Part shown: in pieces, positions 49,501 through 56,815 of the stretch
Layout: each line of letters starts with the position of its first letter
Numbering within the stretch: position 1 is the first letter of the stretch
NCBI GenBank assembly: GCA_963677165.2
Contig: CAXXSX010000002.1
Span: 2,914,001 to 2,978,000, forward strand
Source of the DNA: JAFGXT01 sp963677165
GTDB lineage: Bacteria; Verrucomicrobiota; Lentisphaeria; Victivallales; SZUA-371
Length of the DNA: 64,000 bases
Direction: 5' to 3'
Made by a program: the position numbers and the translations under genes
The notes under the pieces: model-generated
The model's input: the letters and a program-made list of their open reading frames with translations, nothing else
Databases searched by the model: none
Told to the model about the DNA's origin: nothing

Positions 49501-50339
49501 TCGGCTCCAAGTCCGAATAACGCTCCCTTTTCGGCATCCTGCGGGTCATTCGTAAAGACCGGAATATTAAATTCTTTGCCTTTATGAATAAGCATTTTTA
49601 CTGACGACATTGCCACCGTATCGCCACCAACCCATATTGCTTCGATATTTTGTGACAGCAGCGAATTCAGCGCGTCTGAAACTTCCGCTGTTTGTGATGC
49701 TGTTGCTTCAATCAGTTCGATTCCGAGTTCCCTGCAAATGGTTCTAGCTTTTTTTAGACATGCTTCGGAGCATTTTTCCCCAGGGTTCCATACTGTGCCG
49801 ATTCGTTTGATTCCGGGATTCATTTCTTTTACGATTCGGAAAGCGGGTTGGACCGGTTGAAAGGTGCCGACTCCGGTCAGATATGGCGGATGCTGATTTT
49901 TGTCCGGACCGGTTATGCCGACCCCGGCAGTGTAAGGATCGGTTACAGCTCCGAAGATATGTCGTTTTTTAGTGCTTCGGTTTGCCTGAGCCACGGTTTG
50001 CAGGGCAACCGTACTGGAAGTTATGAGTATATCGTAATTACCGTTTACCATTTCGTTGGCAATTGCGGACGCGGTTGGAAAGTCTCCCTGCGGATTGAAT
50101 TTCTTTACATTACTCTCGTCATCGGCAATCATACCGCCTTCCCGCAGGGATTCCATGACTCCTTCCACGTTTGAATCAAGAATTTGGGTGGACGCTATTT
50201 GGAAGATAGCGATAGAAGGTAGTATGATGTTTTTCCGCTTCGAAGTACGATTGCGATTTTTTAAATCAGATATTAGCAGAACAGCAGAAGCCAGCAGGAT
50301 TAGAGTTACTGCCGGCCAGATCTGTTTTATGAATTTCAT
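46590..50339 (-). CDS. Membrane-anchored protein with four tandem ABC_sub_bind (TrpX-type) domains
   Basis: An uncleaved N-terminal TM anchor (residues 7-24) is followed by four homologous modules: about 41-325, 362-650, 667-935 and 953-1245. Each has the same landmarks: an opening strand (IAIFQIAST, IALIYYAPL, IAMINLITN, IRLVMYTHA), a D-x-I/V-x-x-x-S/T-T/S-x-V/C-L block (DLIVALSSPCLSGAI, DVIVTLTTPVLTAAV, DLVVALTTPVLQTAM), a central G-x-x-x-D/T-P segment (VGMLYDPSSVNSV, VATIYDPAQMNSL, AGTLFTPSEVNSV), and a late AAKIL-x-G-x-x-P-A/S-x-I/L-P end. GGGGGGAAG precedes the start. Single-domain TrpX proteins are about 300 residues. The operon continues with STAS, permease and ATPase genes. Four ligands or high avidity are inferred. 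Confidence 0.9.
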   Translation of the reverse strand: MKFIKQIWPAVTLILLASAVLLISDLKNRNRTSKRKNIILPSIAIFQIASTQILDSNVEGVMESLREGGMIADDESNVKKFNPQGDFPTASAIANEMVNGNYDILITSSTVALQTVAQANRSTKKRHIFGAVTDPYTAGVGITGPDKNQHPPYLTGVGTFQPVQPAFRIVKEMNPGIKRIGTVWNPGEKCSEACLKKARTICRELGIELIEATASQTAEVSDALNSLLSQNIEAIWVGGDTVAMSSVKMLIHKGKEFNIPVFTNDPQDAEKGALFGLGADYKTVGNYVGKIAVEVLNGKSPADFRITNMVPRMFNVNHNTLKSLSSTNWSLTNRLKTLEKQSKVINKPKRSGALRAQPGKNYNIALIYYAPLPIFDTAINVFRKEIMKYGFIDGNNLTIKLYHPSNNISMIPQVVKSAESQNPDLIVALSSPCLSGAIAQAKNTNIVFGIVSAPFKAGVGKSRTDHLPNVTGVIHNTGTPEMFKWVHQLFPQCKRVGMLYDPSSVNSVKEVDDLNRILPKLGMELVPATLSNSSEVVINLEALLDKSIDVYFTIGDSLVANVLPTIISKCATKNIPVTADDAELMGSGAILSCAAGVRENAQQVAKLAAKVLCGKSPAEIPIENTEHNEMTLDLLSAQKNHVRIPLDAMLRCDRFFNVSSLRNGKPARIAMINLITNPLMDEAIKGTIAGIESLGLKQGKDFTVDSYNAQGDIAKISQIIDAAANTKPDVIVTLTTPVLTAAVNKIKDIPVVFCVASDPVKLGLIKHQRPPNLCGIHDNPPVDKLLDMALRYNPVLDTVATIYDPAQMNSLISVKKLRKAAATRKIKLLEGTASSVSELPLSVGALIQRGADAILISADNLTITGFPAILKTSQAAGIPLFSTEPSLTKTGATGAIGNDYYDWGVQGGELAARIIAGVNPSELPIEPASKIVIVEPPPREMKHNTKLNQSKVYDIRLVMYTHAVFTEEARDGVIEGLKQAGFIRDKNYKLTEYNANADIPTLSSIMRTVTTDRPDLVVALTTPVLQTAMRFVPGNIPIVFTGVADGVLAGAGKTPEKHKANITGITTRSPFKGMSKILKTTLPGLRTAGTLFTPSEVNSVLYKDLLAEELKPYGIKLTAVPVTSVAEISMAMDALCRKDIQAVCQIMDNTTRPGFHNQVEKATENNLPVFTFSGSQIALGSTLSLAKDFIQAGIEAGHLAAKILKGANPANIPFRNVQKESLIINMELAEKYHLKLSPEILKNAKIYKK

Positions 50340-50371
50340 ATTTTACTTCCCCCCAGAAGACAAAAGAAAAT

Positions 50372-51469
50372 TTATTCTTGATACTGATTTACTTTATAAC
50401 CTTTGCTGATACATAATTCATCGCGCTCGGCTATTTTCAGGTCTTCGCGTACCATTTCAGAAACCAGTTTTTTTAGAGTAGTTTTCGGCACCCAGCCGAG
50501 TTTTTCCTTCGCTTTCGTAGGGTCGCCAAGCAGAGACTCAACTTCTGCCGGACGGAAATAACGTGGATCTACCTCAATAATGCATGCTCCGGTTTCGGCA
50601 TTATATCCTTTCTTATCAATACCTTCACCTTCCCAACGGATTTTTATTCCCAGTTCATGAGCGGCATATTCTACAAATTGTTGAACAGAGTATTGTATGC
50701 CGGTGGCGATAACAAAATCTTCCGGTTTGTCTTGCTGCAGCATTAGCCACATCATTTCCACATAGTCTCTGGCGTGTCCCCAGTCACGTTTTGCGTCCAG
50801 ATTTCCGAGGAATAACTTTTCTTGAAGGCCAAGCTTGATTCTGGCAATCGCACGGGTGATTTTGCGGGTAACGAAAGTTTCGCCGCGGCGCGGCGATTCA
50901 TGATTAAACAGGATGCCGTTGCAGGCATAGATTCCATAAGACTCACGATAGTTGACTGCAATCCAGTAGGCATAAAGTTTGGCTACGCCGTAAGGAGAAC
51001 GCGGATAAAACGGAGTTGTTTCCTTTTGCGGAACTTCCTGGACCAGTCCGTAAAGCTCGGAAGTAGAAGCCTGGTAAAGTTTGGTCTTTTTCTCCATTCC
51101 CAGAAGCCTGATGGCTTCAAGCAGACGCATGGTTCCGAGTCCGTCGACGTCAGCGGTATATTCCGGCGAGTCGAAAGAAACTTTTACATGGCTCTGAGCC
51201 CCAAGGTTATATATTTCATCCGGTTGAATTTCTTGTATGAGCCTGATCAGGTTAGTCGAATCAGTAAGATCGCCGTAATGCAGAAAGAATTCCTGGTTTT
51301 TTTCGTGACAGTCCTGATAAATGCCGTCAACGCGATCAGTGTTGAATGAAGAGGAGCGTCGTTTGATGCCGTGAACCGCATAATCTTTAGACAGTAGCAA
51401 TTCTGCTAAATATGAACCGTCCTGACCAGTTATACCTGTGATCAATGCGACTTTTTTCTTTTTTCCCAT
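50372..51469 (-). CDS. gmd: GDP-mannose 4,6-dehydratase
   Basis: It converts GDP-D-mannose to GDP-4-keto-6-deoxy-D-mannose, the first step to GDP-fucose, GDP-rhamnose or perosamine. The Rossmann motif is [18 protein letters not shown], the RR motif [13 protein letters not shown], the active-site Ser/Thr-Glu-Tyr-Lys part [10 protein letters not shown] and [15 protein letters not shown], and the substrate block [16 protein letters not shown]. Length 365 is normal. ATG 51469 has GGGAG 12 nt upstream; a TTG at 51481 is less likely. It is 32 nt ahead of the four-domain binding-protein gene on the same strand and probably co-transcribed, although no second fucose-pathway gene is near. Confidence 0.95.
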   Translation of the reverse strand: MGKKKKVALITGITGQDGSYLAELLLSKDYAVHGIKRRSSSFNTDRVDGIYQDCHEKNQEFFLHYGDLTDSTNLIRLIQEIQPDEIYNLGAQSHVKVSFDSPEYTADVDGLGTMRLLEAIRLLGMEKKTKLYQASTSELYGLVQEVPQKETTPFYPRSPYGVAKLYAYWIAVNYRESYGIYACNGILFNHESPRRGETFVTRKITRAIARIKLGLQEKLFLGNLDAKRDWGHARDYVEMMWLMLQQDKPEDFVIATGIQYSVQQFVEYAAHELGIKIRWEGEGIDKKGYNAETGACIIEVDPRYFRPAEVESLLGDPTKAKEKLGWVPKTTLKKLVSEMVREDLKIAERDELCISKGYKVNQYQE

Positions 51470-51560
51470 TAGATATGTCAACTCCCTGTTGTCTTTATAT
51501 ATTCAAGCGTTTTACTATATGCTTTTAACTTTGGATTACAAGTTCAAAATAAAGTAAAAA

Positions 51561-51593
51561 AGCCGCAGGGAAAAGGGAGACGAACCTGCGGCT
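51561..51593 (-). terminator. Terminator of the ExbBD-like operon
   Basis: AGCCGCAGG (51561-51569) pairs with CCTGCGGCT (51585-51593). On the minus strand the stem is followed by TTTTTTACTTTA, a good T-tract, about 30 nt after the last gene of the operon. Confidence 0.85.
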
Positions 51594-51622
51594 AAGGAGA
51601 GGAAATTGTTAATTTATGGAAA

Positions 51623-52351
51623 TTATAAATTGATTGAGATATTAATCTTTTTTATTCCGGTTCTGCATATTGCTTCATTCAGAGCCAGAATCATACGTCC
51701 GTCCGCTCCTGTCTGGTAATATCCTTTTAATGCGGAACAGGATTCCGGCAGATGTTTTTTACGTAAGACTTCGGTAATTGTACGGTCAAAACTTGCGGGA
51801 ACCAGCATAATTACTTCAGGCGCATTCAGTTTATATTGACTGACCGCTGCTTTCAGGAAGCTGTGAAGAGCCGGTTCATCTGAAATACTCCGAGAACGCG
51901 GACTGAAGCCGCCGCTTTTCAATGATTTCAAGGTTGCTGGAATCAGTCTTTTATGCTTAAAATCAATTTTCAGCATTTTTCTGCCTGAACTTCCGATAAT
52001 GTAGAACCCAGCTCCCAACCCTGTCATTTTTTCAACATAGCGCTTAAATCCAAGATACTTGCGATAGTTTGCCGATACCGGCGGCAGGGCGTTGTCCGGC
52101 GTTTTGGCGACTTTACTAACTTCTTTTTTTGCAGGTGCTTTTGACGGTTGCGGTTTTACTGTTTTTACCGGTTTAACCGGCCTGGCTTCTTCGATTTCAA
52201 CACTTACTTCAAGTTCATGGCGAGGTTTGACCGGCTGTCTGGTCCTTACCTGAGTATTTGCCGTACTGAAATACAGTAAGAACAGGAATACGACCGGAAT
52301 TGCCAGCACGGCGATGATAGCGGCCCAGCGGTATTTATGGTGGTTGCTCAT
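51623..52351 (-). CDS. TonB-like single-TM protein with unfamiliar C-terminal domain
   Basis: One N-terminal TM helix (about 9-28), then a Pro/Lys-rich spacer with PVKPVKTVKPQPSKAPAKK, the layout of TonB and TolA. The C-terminal 140 residues (from about LGFKRYVEKMTGLGAGFYIIG) do not show the TonB YP motif; they look like a compact alpha/beta domain ending in KKINISINL. In its place last in an operon with ExbB- and ExbD-like genes it probably carries energy across the periplasm to an unknown partner. The last strand pair resembles the C-terminal part of ExbD-like proteins (PEVIMLVPASFDRTITEVL), so a duplicated ExbD-type domain is an alternative. Confidence 0.65.
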   Translation of the reverse strand: MSNHHKYRWAAIIAVLAIPVVFLFLLYFSTANTQVRTRQPVKPRHELEVSVEIEEARPVKPVKTVKPQPSKAPAKKEVSKVAKTPDNALPPVSANYRKYLGFKRYVEKMTGLGAGFYIIGSSGRKMLKIDFKHKRLIPATLKSLKSGGFSPRSRSISDEPALHSFLKAAVSQYKLNAPEVIMLVPASFDRTITEVLRKKHLPESCSALKGYYQTGADGRMILALNEAICRTGIKKINISINL

Positions 52352-52371
52352 TTCCGGTTCCTCATTATTGG

Positions 52372-52788
52372 TTATTGCATTAGATCATTGACGATTGCAA
52401 CCTGACGGTTGAAGAGATCAGCATCGTCTTCCGTATCAGACGCGGCAATCTTTTGAGATTTGACTGATTTCGGTTTCCGGGAGTTTGCTGATCCCTGGAA
52501 TTTTGCCGGTTCCGGTTTCTTCACGACAACGGGTGGTTGCGATATTTCCTGTTTTCTTTCCGGTTTTATATTTTCGGCATCGGGCAGCATTTTATTGATT
52601 AACTTTTTGACTTCCATTTTTTTTGTCAGCCGTTCTGCTGATTTTTTGATCTTTTCAGCCTGTTTACTGACGATGGGAGTTTTCTTGTCGATATATGGTT
52701 TCAGATAGTGATAGGCAGTTACTGATCCGGCTCCGACCAGGGCCCATACGAGGCACACCTGGAAGGTTTTAAATAATATATTCGACAT
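52372..52788 (-). CDS. Small single-TM protein of the ExbBD-like operon
   Basis: ATG 52788 has AAGGAG at a good 8-nt distance. One TM helix (about 8-26, FQVCLVWALVGAGSVTAYH) is followed by a strongly basic helical stretch and a Lys/Pro-rich tail. The end (DDADLFNRQVAIVNDLMQ) is acidic and conserved-looking. No family is recognised. Single-TM with a charged periplasmic part is the plan of TolA/TonB-like linkers. The extended frame overlaps the ExbD-like gene; the chosen start leaves 13 nt. Confidence 0.6.
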   Translation of the reverse strand: MSNILFKTFQVCLVWALVGAGSVTAYHYLKPYIDKKTPIVSKQAEKIKKSAERLTKKMEVKKLINKMLPDAENIKPERKQEISQPPVVVKKPEPAKFQGSANSRKPKSVKSQKIAASDTEDDADLFNRQVAIVNDLMQ

Positions 52789-52801
52789 GATCATTTCTCC
52801 T

Positions 52802-53266
52802 TTAAGGTTTTGGTTTTGTACGGCTGACAACGATTGAGACTTTCTCGATACCGCTATCCTGACAAAGCATGATGATTCGGTCTTCCCAGCCGCATGGTAG
52901 ATCTTGGTCGCGGCGCAGGGCCACGTGTCCGACTCCTGCCAGTTGGGTTAACTGTTGTTTCAATTCCTCTAGGCTGACGGCCTTGTCATCCAGATAAATT
53001 AGCGGATTACCTTGGGTTTTTCGCAGAGTAATGATATTCTTTTTTATCTTAGCTCCGCTTCCCACGCGGTGATTCGATTTTGTCAGGTTTACGGACGGAA
53101 GAGTCTTTTCCTGCGATTCCGTATCACCAACTCCGATCAACGCCGCCATCAGCAGAAAGATCAGTGTACATCCGAGAACTACGTCAAGCATACCTTCCGT
53201 TCCATGGCTGGCAAAGGTGTCGGCGATATTGCCTGAATTTCCGTTAGCGTGACTGTTCGTATGCAT
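52802..53266 (-). CDS. ExbD/TolR-like proton-channel subunit
   Basis: A single TM helix (about 26-46, GMLDVVLGCTLIFLLMAAL) carries Asp28, equivalent by position to the proton-carrying Asp of ExbD and TolR. The periplasmic domain follows the ExbD plan, with an IYLDDKAVSLEEL strand-helix and HVALRRDQDLPCGWEDRIIMLCQDSGIEKVSIV, which corresponds to the usual ...D...y..v..vm..l...G...v.lv end. It overlaps the ExbB-like gene by 23 nt, so the two are translationally coupled and should form one complex. Confidence 0.75.
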   Translation of the reverse strand: MHTNSHANGNSGNIADTFASHGTEGMLDVVLGCTLIFLLMAALIGVGDTESQEKTLPSVNLTKSNHRVGSGAKIKKNIITLRKTQGNPLIYLDDKAVSLEELKQQLTQLAGVGHVALRRDQDLPCGWEDRIIMLCQDSGIEKVSIVVSRTKPKP

Positions 53267-53735
53267 TGCTGTCTCCGGTGGTTTGCGTGTTCACTGTTGA
53301 GTTGGCGTTCAGATAGCGGAAAAAGTCGCAGACGATCGCGATAACGAATCCAACTGCAGTGCTGACCAAAGCCTGACCGACTGCGGGCAGGGCACTGGTG
53401 ACGGCGGAGGCCGCGCCGGTGCTGAGATTGTCGCCGATCGCAATGGTGGCGGCAACGATGCCGATTACCGTTCCAAGCAGGCCGACCCGCTGGGAAGTGG
53501 TACTTATATACGCCAAGGTCAGATCGCCGTGGTGTCCGGCACGAAATACGGTGTACAGTGCCCAGAGTCCCAGCGGCAGCAGTGCGATGACAGTTACTCC
53601 AATTCCGTGATAGGCCGAGGCGATTATCTGTTTCAGGTTGACTCCGCCGGATATCCAGAGCCAGGCGATACCGGCGCCGCCGCCGAGTCCCATTAGACGC
53701 ATGAGCCATATTCTTGATTTTTTTGTGGTATTCAT
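53244..53735 (-). CDS. Compact ExbB/TolQ/MotA-like proton-channel subunit
   Basis: The protein has 163 residues and four hydrophobic segments (about 9-28, 43-64, 84-101 and 117-140). The two family helices are clear: RVGLLGTVIGIVAATIAIG matches the GL(F/L)GTVxGI helix, and ALPAVGQALVSTAVGFVIAI matches the (P/A)xVxxALxxTxxGL helix that holds the conserved Thr. ExbB is normally about 240 residues; this one lacks most of the cytoplasmic loop. With the ExbD-like product it should form a pmf-driven channel in the inner membrane. Downstream genes encode the presumed moving parts. Confidence 0.8.
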   Translation of the reverse strand: MNTTKKSRIWLMRLMGLGGGAGIAWLWISGGVNLKQIIASAYHGIGVTVIALLPLGLWALYTVFRAGHHGDLTLAYISTTSQRVGLLGTVIGIVAATIAIGDNLSTGAASAVTSALPAVGQALVSTAVGFVIAIVCDFFRYLNANSTVNTQTTGDSNAYEQSR

Positions 53736-53757
53736 GGTTAATGTTCTCCGCTGGGGG

Positions 53758-54195
53758 TTATTCGCTGATGGCGGCTGAAGTTTCGAAGTCGCTGCGCAGT
53801 CCGATCATGTAACTGCCTTTTACAAAACATTTATTTTTAAGGTTTACGCCTTTACGCTTGAAATATTCAAGAATAATCAGACGGCCCAGTTCAGTCGGGT
53901 TTGACATGATGTCACGGTTTTCCGAATTGATCGTGGCCAGCAGCGTACCGTTGTCGGTATTCCCGCTCATGGCGCGATATCTTACTTCACGCGATACGTA
54001 ATCAGCCAGAATAATTTCGAATTCCTTGCCGCGTTCGTTATTCATCCACATCCGGATGATCTTAGTTTCCATTGATTTCTGTTCGTTGCCGATCATTCCC
54101 AACAGGCGGTCCTTTGAGCTGGCGGCTGACACCTGACTGCCGATTCCGACTGCCAGAAAAGCAAATACCATTATTGTTTTAACTGTTCTATTCAT
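53758..54195 (-). CDS. Small exported protein of the ExbBD-like operon
   Basis: ATG 54195 (GGAG 9 nt upstream) gives a signal peptide MNRTVKTIMVFAFLAVGIGSQVSA. The mature 121 residues are polar and mostly helical (MIGNEQKSMETKIIRMWMNNE, PTELGRLIILEYFKRKGVNL). No family is recognised. It lies 22 nt upstream of the ExbB-like gene, so a periplasmic partner of the channel is likely. Confidence 0.65.
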   Translation of the reverse strand: MNRTVKTIMVFAFLAVGIGSQVSAASSKDRLLGMIGNEQKSMETKIIRMWMNNERGKEFEIILADYVSREVRYRAMSGNTDNGTLLATINSENRDIMSNPTELGRLIILEYFKRKGVNLKNKCFVKGSYMIGLRSDFETSAAISE

Positions 54196-54258
54196 TTTAA
54201 AAATCTCCATTTTTTGTTTTATGCTTTCTATGCATTACAAGTTGCGGAGGCTCTCCGC

Positions 54259-55278
54259 TCAGTCTATTCCCTTGGCCAGGTAGTTCCGGTAATTTTCCGG
54301 AAGTGCGCTGGAAGAAGTTTCTACGGATTCTCCCAGTGAATCTCTGCCGTAAACGCCATTGCCCTGATCCTGTTCCAGGAAATCCAGTACCTGCTGCTGA
54401 CGCTGTTCTGATTTTATGAACGCAGTTTCACCCAACTGGGTAATGCTTTGGTTTCCGAGCAACAGTCCGGCTGCTTTGCGCAGCATGGACTTGGCGATTT
54501 CACCCAGTCCGACCTGAGCCAGAATCTTCTTTTCTGATTCGATACCGCGACGGGCGATTGTAACTTGTGCGAGCACTTGTTCATAGAGTTTTTTCTGGGT
54601 GTCGAGGAGTTTCTGGATCTTATCGGTTGCTACGGTGCTGCGTTTGAGTACAGCATCCTGCAGCATAATAGTACGACGTACGGAATTCCACTGCTGGGCG
54701 TTGCGGTGTTTGCTGGCGAACAGTTCAACCATCTGAGCGAGGTTATGTAGACTTTTACGGGCACGGTATTTTGCCAGTTCCGGCGATACGCCGTTGGTGT
54801 CCTGAGCCGCTATTCGCTGCAGTTTACCCATCTTCATGATTACATCGGACAGGGATTCTTCGATGATTTCCAACTGTTTATCCTGGGTTACCAGGTCGTT
54901 TTTCATAGATTCAAGAAAATCGGTGCTAAGCCGGGTTACGGTTTTTACCTGGCCTTCAATCTGGGTTGAAATTTCTTTTTTTACTTCCGGATTTTTTGCT
55001 TTGTCGAATTCCCGGGAGAGGGATTCCAGTTTTTTCAATGCTACTGCGCGTTCCGGCAGAATCTTTTTAGGTGCTGCTTTCTTTTGGGAAAGCCGTTCTT
55101 CTTCGATCTGTTCCACTTTCTGTTTTGCCGTGGATAAGTCGTTATTCAGTTCTTTTACCAGTTCACTGAATTCACGTCCGGTTCGCTCATCAGCCCGAAG
55201 GTCGGCGGTCAGAAAACACACCGCGCAGCCGGCGGACACTGCCAGTATCATACCTGATTTGAAATACCTGTTCATCAT
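54259..55278 (-). CDS. Exported coiled-coil protein of the ExbBD-like operon
   Basis: A signal peptide (SGMILAVSAGCAVCFLTADLRA) is followed by about 310 residues, nearly all helical and heptad-rich (FSELVKELNNDLSTAKQKVE, DSLVTQ-type Glu/Lys segments). The final 25 residues are Ser/Glu-rich (GESVETSSSALPENYRNYL). Length and helical content resemble rod or sleeve proteins of the periplasm. No known family. Gaps of 63 nt and 14 nt to its neighbours. Confidence 0.65.
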   Translation of the reverse strand: MMNRYFKSGMILAVSAGCAVCFLTADLRADERTGREFSELVKELNNDLSTAKQKVEQIEEERLSQKKAAPKKILPERAVALKKLESLSREFDKAKNPEVKKEISTQIEGQVKTVTRLSTDFLESMKNDLVTQDKQLEIIEESLSDVIMKMGKLQRIAAQDTNGVSPELAKYRARKSLHNLAQMVELFASKHRNAQQWNSVRRTIMLQDAVLKRSTVATDKIQKLLDTQKKLYEQVLAQVTIARRGIESEKKILAQVGLGEIAKSMLRKAAGLLLGNQSITQLGETAFIKSEQRQQQVLDFLEQDQGNGVYGRDSLGESVETSSSALPENYRNYLAKGID

Positions 55279-55292
55279 CTGTTTCCTCTTTT

Positions 55293-55817
55293 CTATTTAT
55301 TATTTGCCTGTTTGAGAGCTTCGCTTTCGTTCAGCAGAATACGCAGGCGGCGGATATCTTCGGATTCACCGGCGCGGTTGTAGATATCCTGTTCTTTTTC
55401 GAGTTTATCAAGTAATTCATGAGCCTTCTTGAATTCACCAGCAAGCCAGAACTCACGGACTGCCGCCATCTGGCAATCGATCTCGAAATTACCGCTGGCT
55501 GATTTGAAACGTTTTGCTGCGTCAAGATAGATCGCTCCGGCTTCTTTGTAGCGTCCGGCTGCGGTCAGGCTGCGGGCAAACTTAATTACTTCCTGGGGAT
55601 TGTTGCGGTCACTGATTCGGAACAACGGAACCGGCTTTTCGTTTGCCTTGAATTCCACTTGCTGCATTTGCGGGGCTGGAGGCTCTGAAAATGCTTCGGG
55701 TTCCTGCGGCGGCGGGACTGGAGGTGAGGTTGCGCATCCGCTGAGGATGACCGCTGCCAGCATACCGAGTCCGGTGGTTACCGGGACGGACCATTTTTTT
55801 GAGGTTATTGTCTTCAT
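55293..55817 (-). CDS. Lipoprotein with TPR-like helices in the ExbBD-like operon
   Basis: A lipoprotein signal ends in the lipobox LSGC (GMLAAVILSGCATSPP). A Pro-rich linker of about 30 residues (PPVPPPQEPEAFSEPPAPQ) follows, as in outer-membrane lipoproteins with a tether. The C-terminal 110 residues contain TPR-like helix pairs (VIKFARSLTAAGRYKEAGAI, AAVREFWLAGEFKKAHELL). It may anchor the system to the outer membrane, as Pal does for Tol. Its start is 45 nt downstream of the previous gene. Confidence 0.7.
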   Translation of the reverse strand: MKTITSKKWSVPVTTGLGMLAAVILSGCATSPPVPPPQEPEAFSEPPAPQMQQVEFKANEKPVPLFRISDRNNPQEVIKFARSLTAAGRYKEAGAIYLDAAKRFKSASGNFEIDCQMAAVREFWLAGEFKKAHELLDKLEKEQDIYNRAGESEDIRRLRILLNESEALKQANNK

Positions 55818-55863
55818 TGCTCTTTTGTCTCCTTTTTATGTGAGCGGTTTTTGGGCTGAGTCG

Positions 55864-56514
55864 TCAGGACAGTTTCAGTCTGATATAAATCTGTGAACTT
55901 TCCTGACAATTTACGCGCTGTACCGGATAATCATATTTGCGCAAAGTCCGGTACAGTTTGTCAAAACTGTCGCTGTCGCGATGGTTTATTCTTAGAGTCA
56001 TTTCAGGGAAATCGATGTTGTCGCGGTTCAGAACATACAGCATCCAGGAGATGTTCGCGGCGCTGAATCCGACCGGTGCGTCAAGTTTTCCATTAATGGT
56101 TCTTACTTCCGGCAGGCCGGGGAATTTCATTACGCAAACTTCGCGGATGATACTGCCGTCTTTTACCTGAAGGGAATAGCTGACCGAATAACCTTTACGG
56201 CGGGTCTGCCAGGTGATATTGCGGTCGTTGGAATCAGTCCGGCGACGCAGACCGATAGTCATAAATCTGACCAGATTATTGACCATGGTTTCCGCGAACA
56301 TGTCGCCGGGCAAAGGTTTTCTGCTGTGATAGTTGAAATGACGTTCCGGTTTTGCCATACGGCGCGGATATTGTTTCGGCTGGAAACGTGACTGTTCCGG
56401 ACGGCGCTGTGTTCTGCCACGGCCCTTGAACCACATGATTTCGGCATCGCTTAATCCGGCGCTTGCTGCAAAACTTACTGAGAGTACCATCATTATTATT
56501 GCTGAGATTTTCAT
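55864..56514 (-). CDS. Small exported basic protein, first gene of the ExbBD-like operon
   Basis: A signal peptide (MKISAIIMMVLSVSFAASA) is followed by a strongly Arg-rich stretch (FKGRGRTQRRPEQSRFQPKQ) and a beta-rich domain of about 140 residues (YSVSYSLQVKDGSIIREVCV, FPEMTLRINHRDSDSFDKLY). No family is recognised. It is first in a minus-strand series of eight genes with short gaps. The preceding DNA is AT-rich; no promoter pair stood out. Confidence 0.65.
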   Translation of the reverse strand: MKISAIIMMVLSVSFAASAGLSDAEIMWFKGRGRTQRRPEQSRFQPKQYPRRMAKPERHFNYHSRKPLPGDMFAETMVNNLVRFMTIGLRRRTDSNDRNITWQTRRKGYSVSYSLQVKDGSIIREVCVMKFPGLPEVRTINGKLDAPVGFSAANISWMLYVLNRDNIDFPEMTLRINHRDSDSFDKLYRTLRKYDYPVQRVNCQESSQIYIRLKLS

Positions 56515-56650
56515 TGTTCTGTTCCTCTTTTTGTGTTCATCTCTGTGGATAATTCGTATGAAAGTGACCTATCTCACGTGACTTTGAAAAAAAAATAAAA
56601 AATATTCCGGTTGACAAACATCATGGTTACTAATGCGGAGCTGTATAAAA

Positions 56651-56790
56651 TTAAATCGCGTAGCGATTTATGGCTGCCCATTGCGTTAATTTGAGGTGAA
56701 ACTTGTTTCGCCCAAATTAACGCAATTACCTGTCACCGGCGACTCGCCGGACGCGATCCAACGGCGGGACGTTGGTTGGCAAAGCCGAAA
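56651..56790 (+). repeat. Structured repeat R1, copy 1 (5' leader of the tail-tube-like gene)
   Basis: A chain of hairpins: H1 TAAATCGC-GTA-GCGATTTA (56652-56670). H2 has a 14-bp outer stem (56680-56693 with 56713-56726) and an 8-bp inner stem with a TT loop (56695-56712). H3 is CCGGCG-ACT-CGCCGG (56736-56750). H4 is CCAACG-GCGGGA-CGTTGG (56758-56775). H5 is GGC-AAA-GCC. It ends 26 nt before the ATG, right ahead of the ribosome site. It aligns over its whole length with copy 2 (61064-61206, other strand), with paired changes in the stems. Confidence 0.85.
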
Positions 56791-56815
56791 AAAAGTTAAA
56801 ATTAGAGAGGAAATT

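Noticed and set aside
56611..56649. TTGACA at 56611 with TATAAA at 56644 as promoter of the R1-led gene
   Set aside because: The spacing is 27 nt, far from the usual 17, and no better -10 hexamer sits at the right distance.
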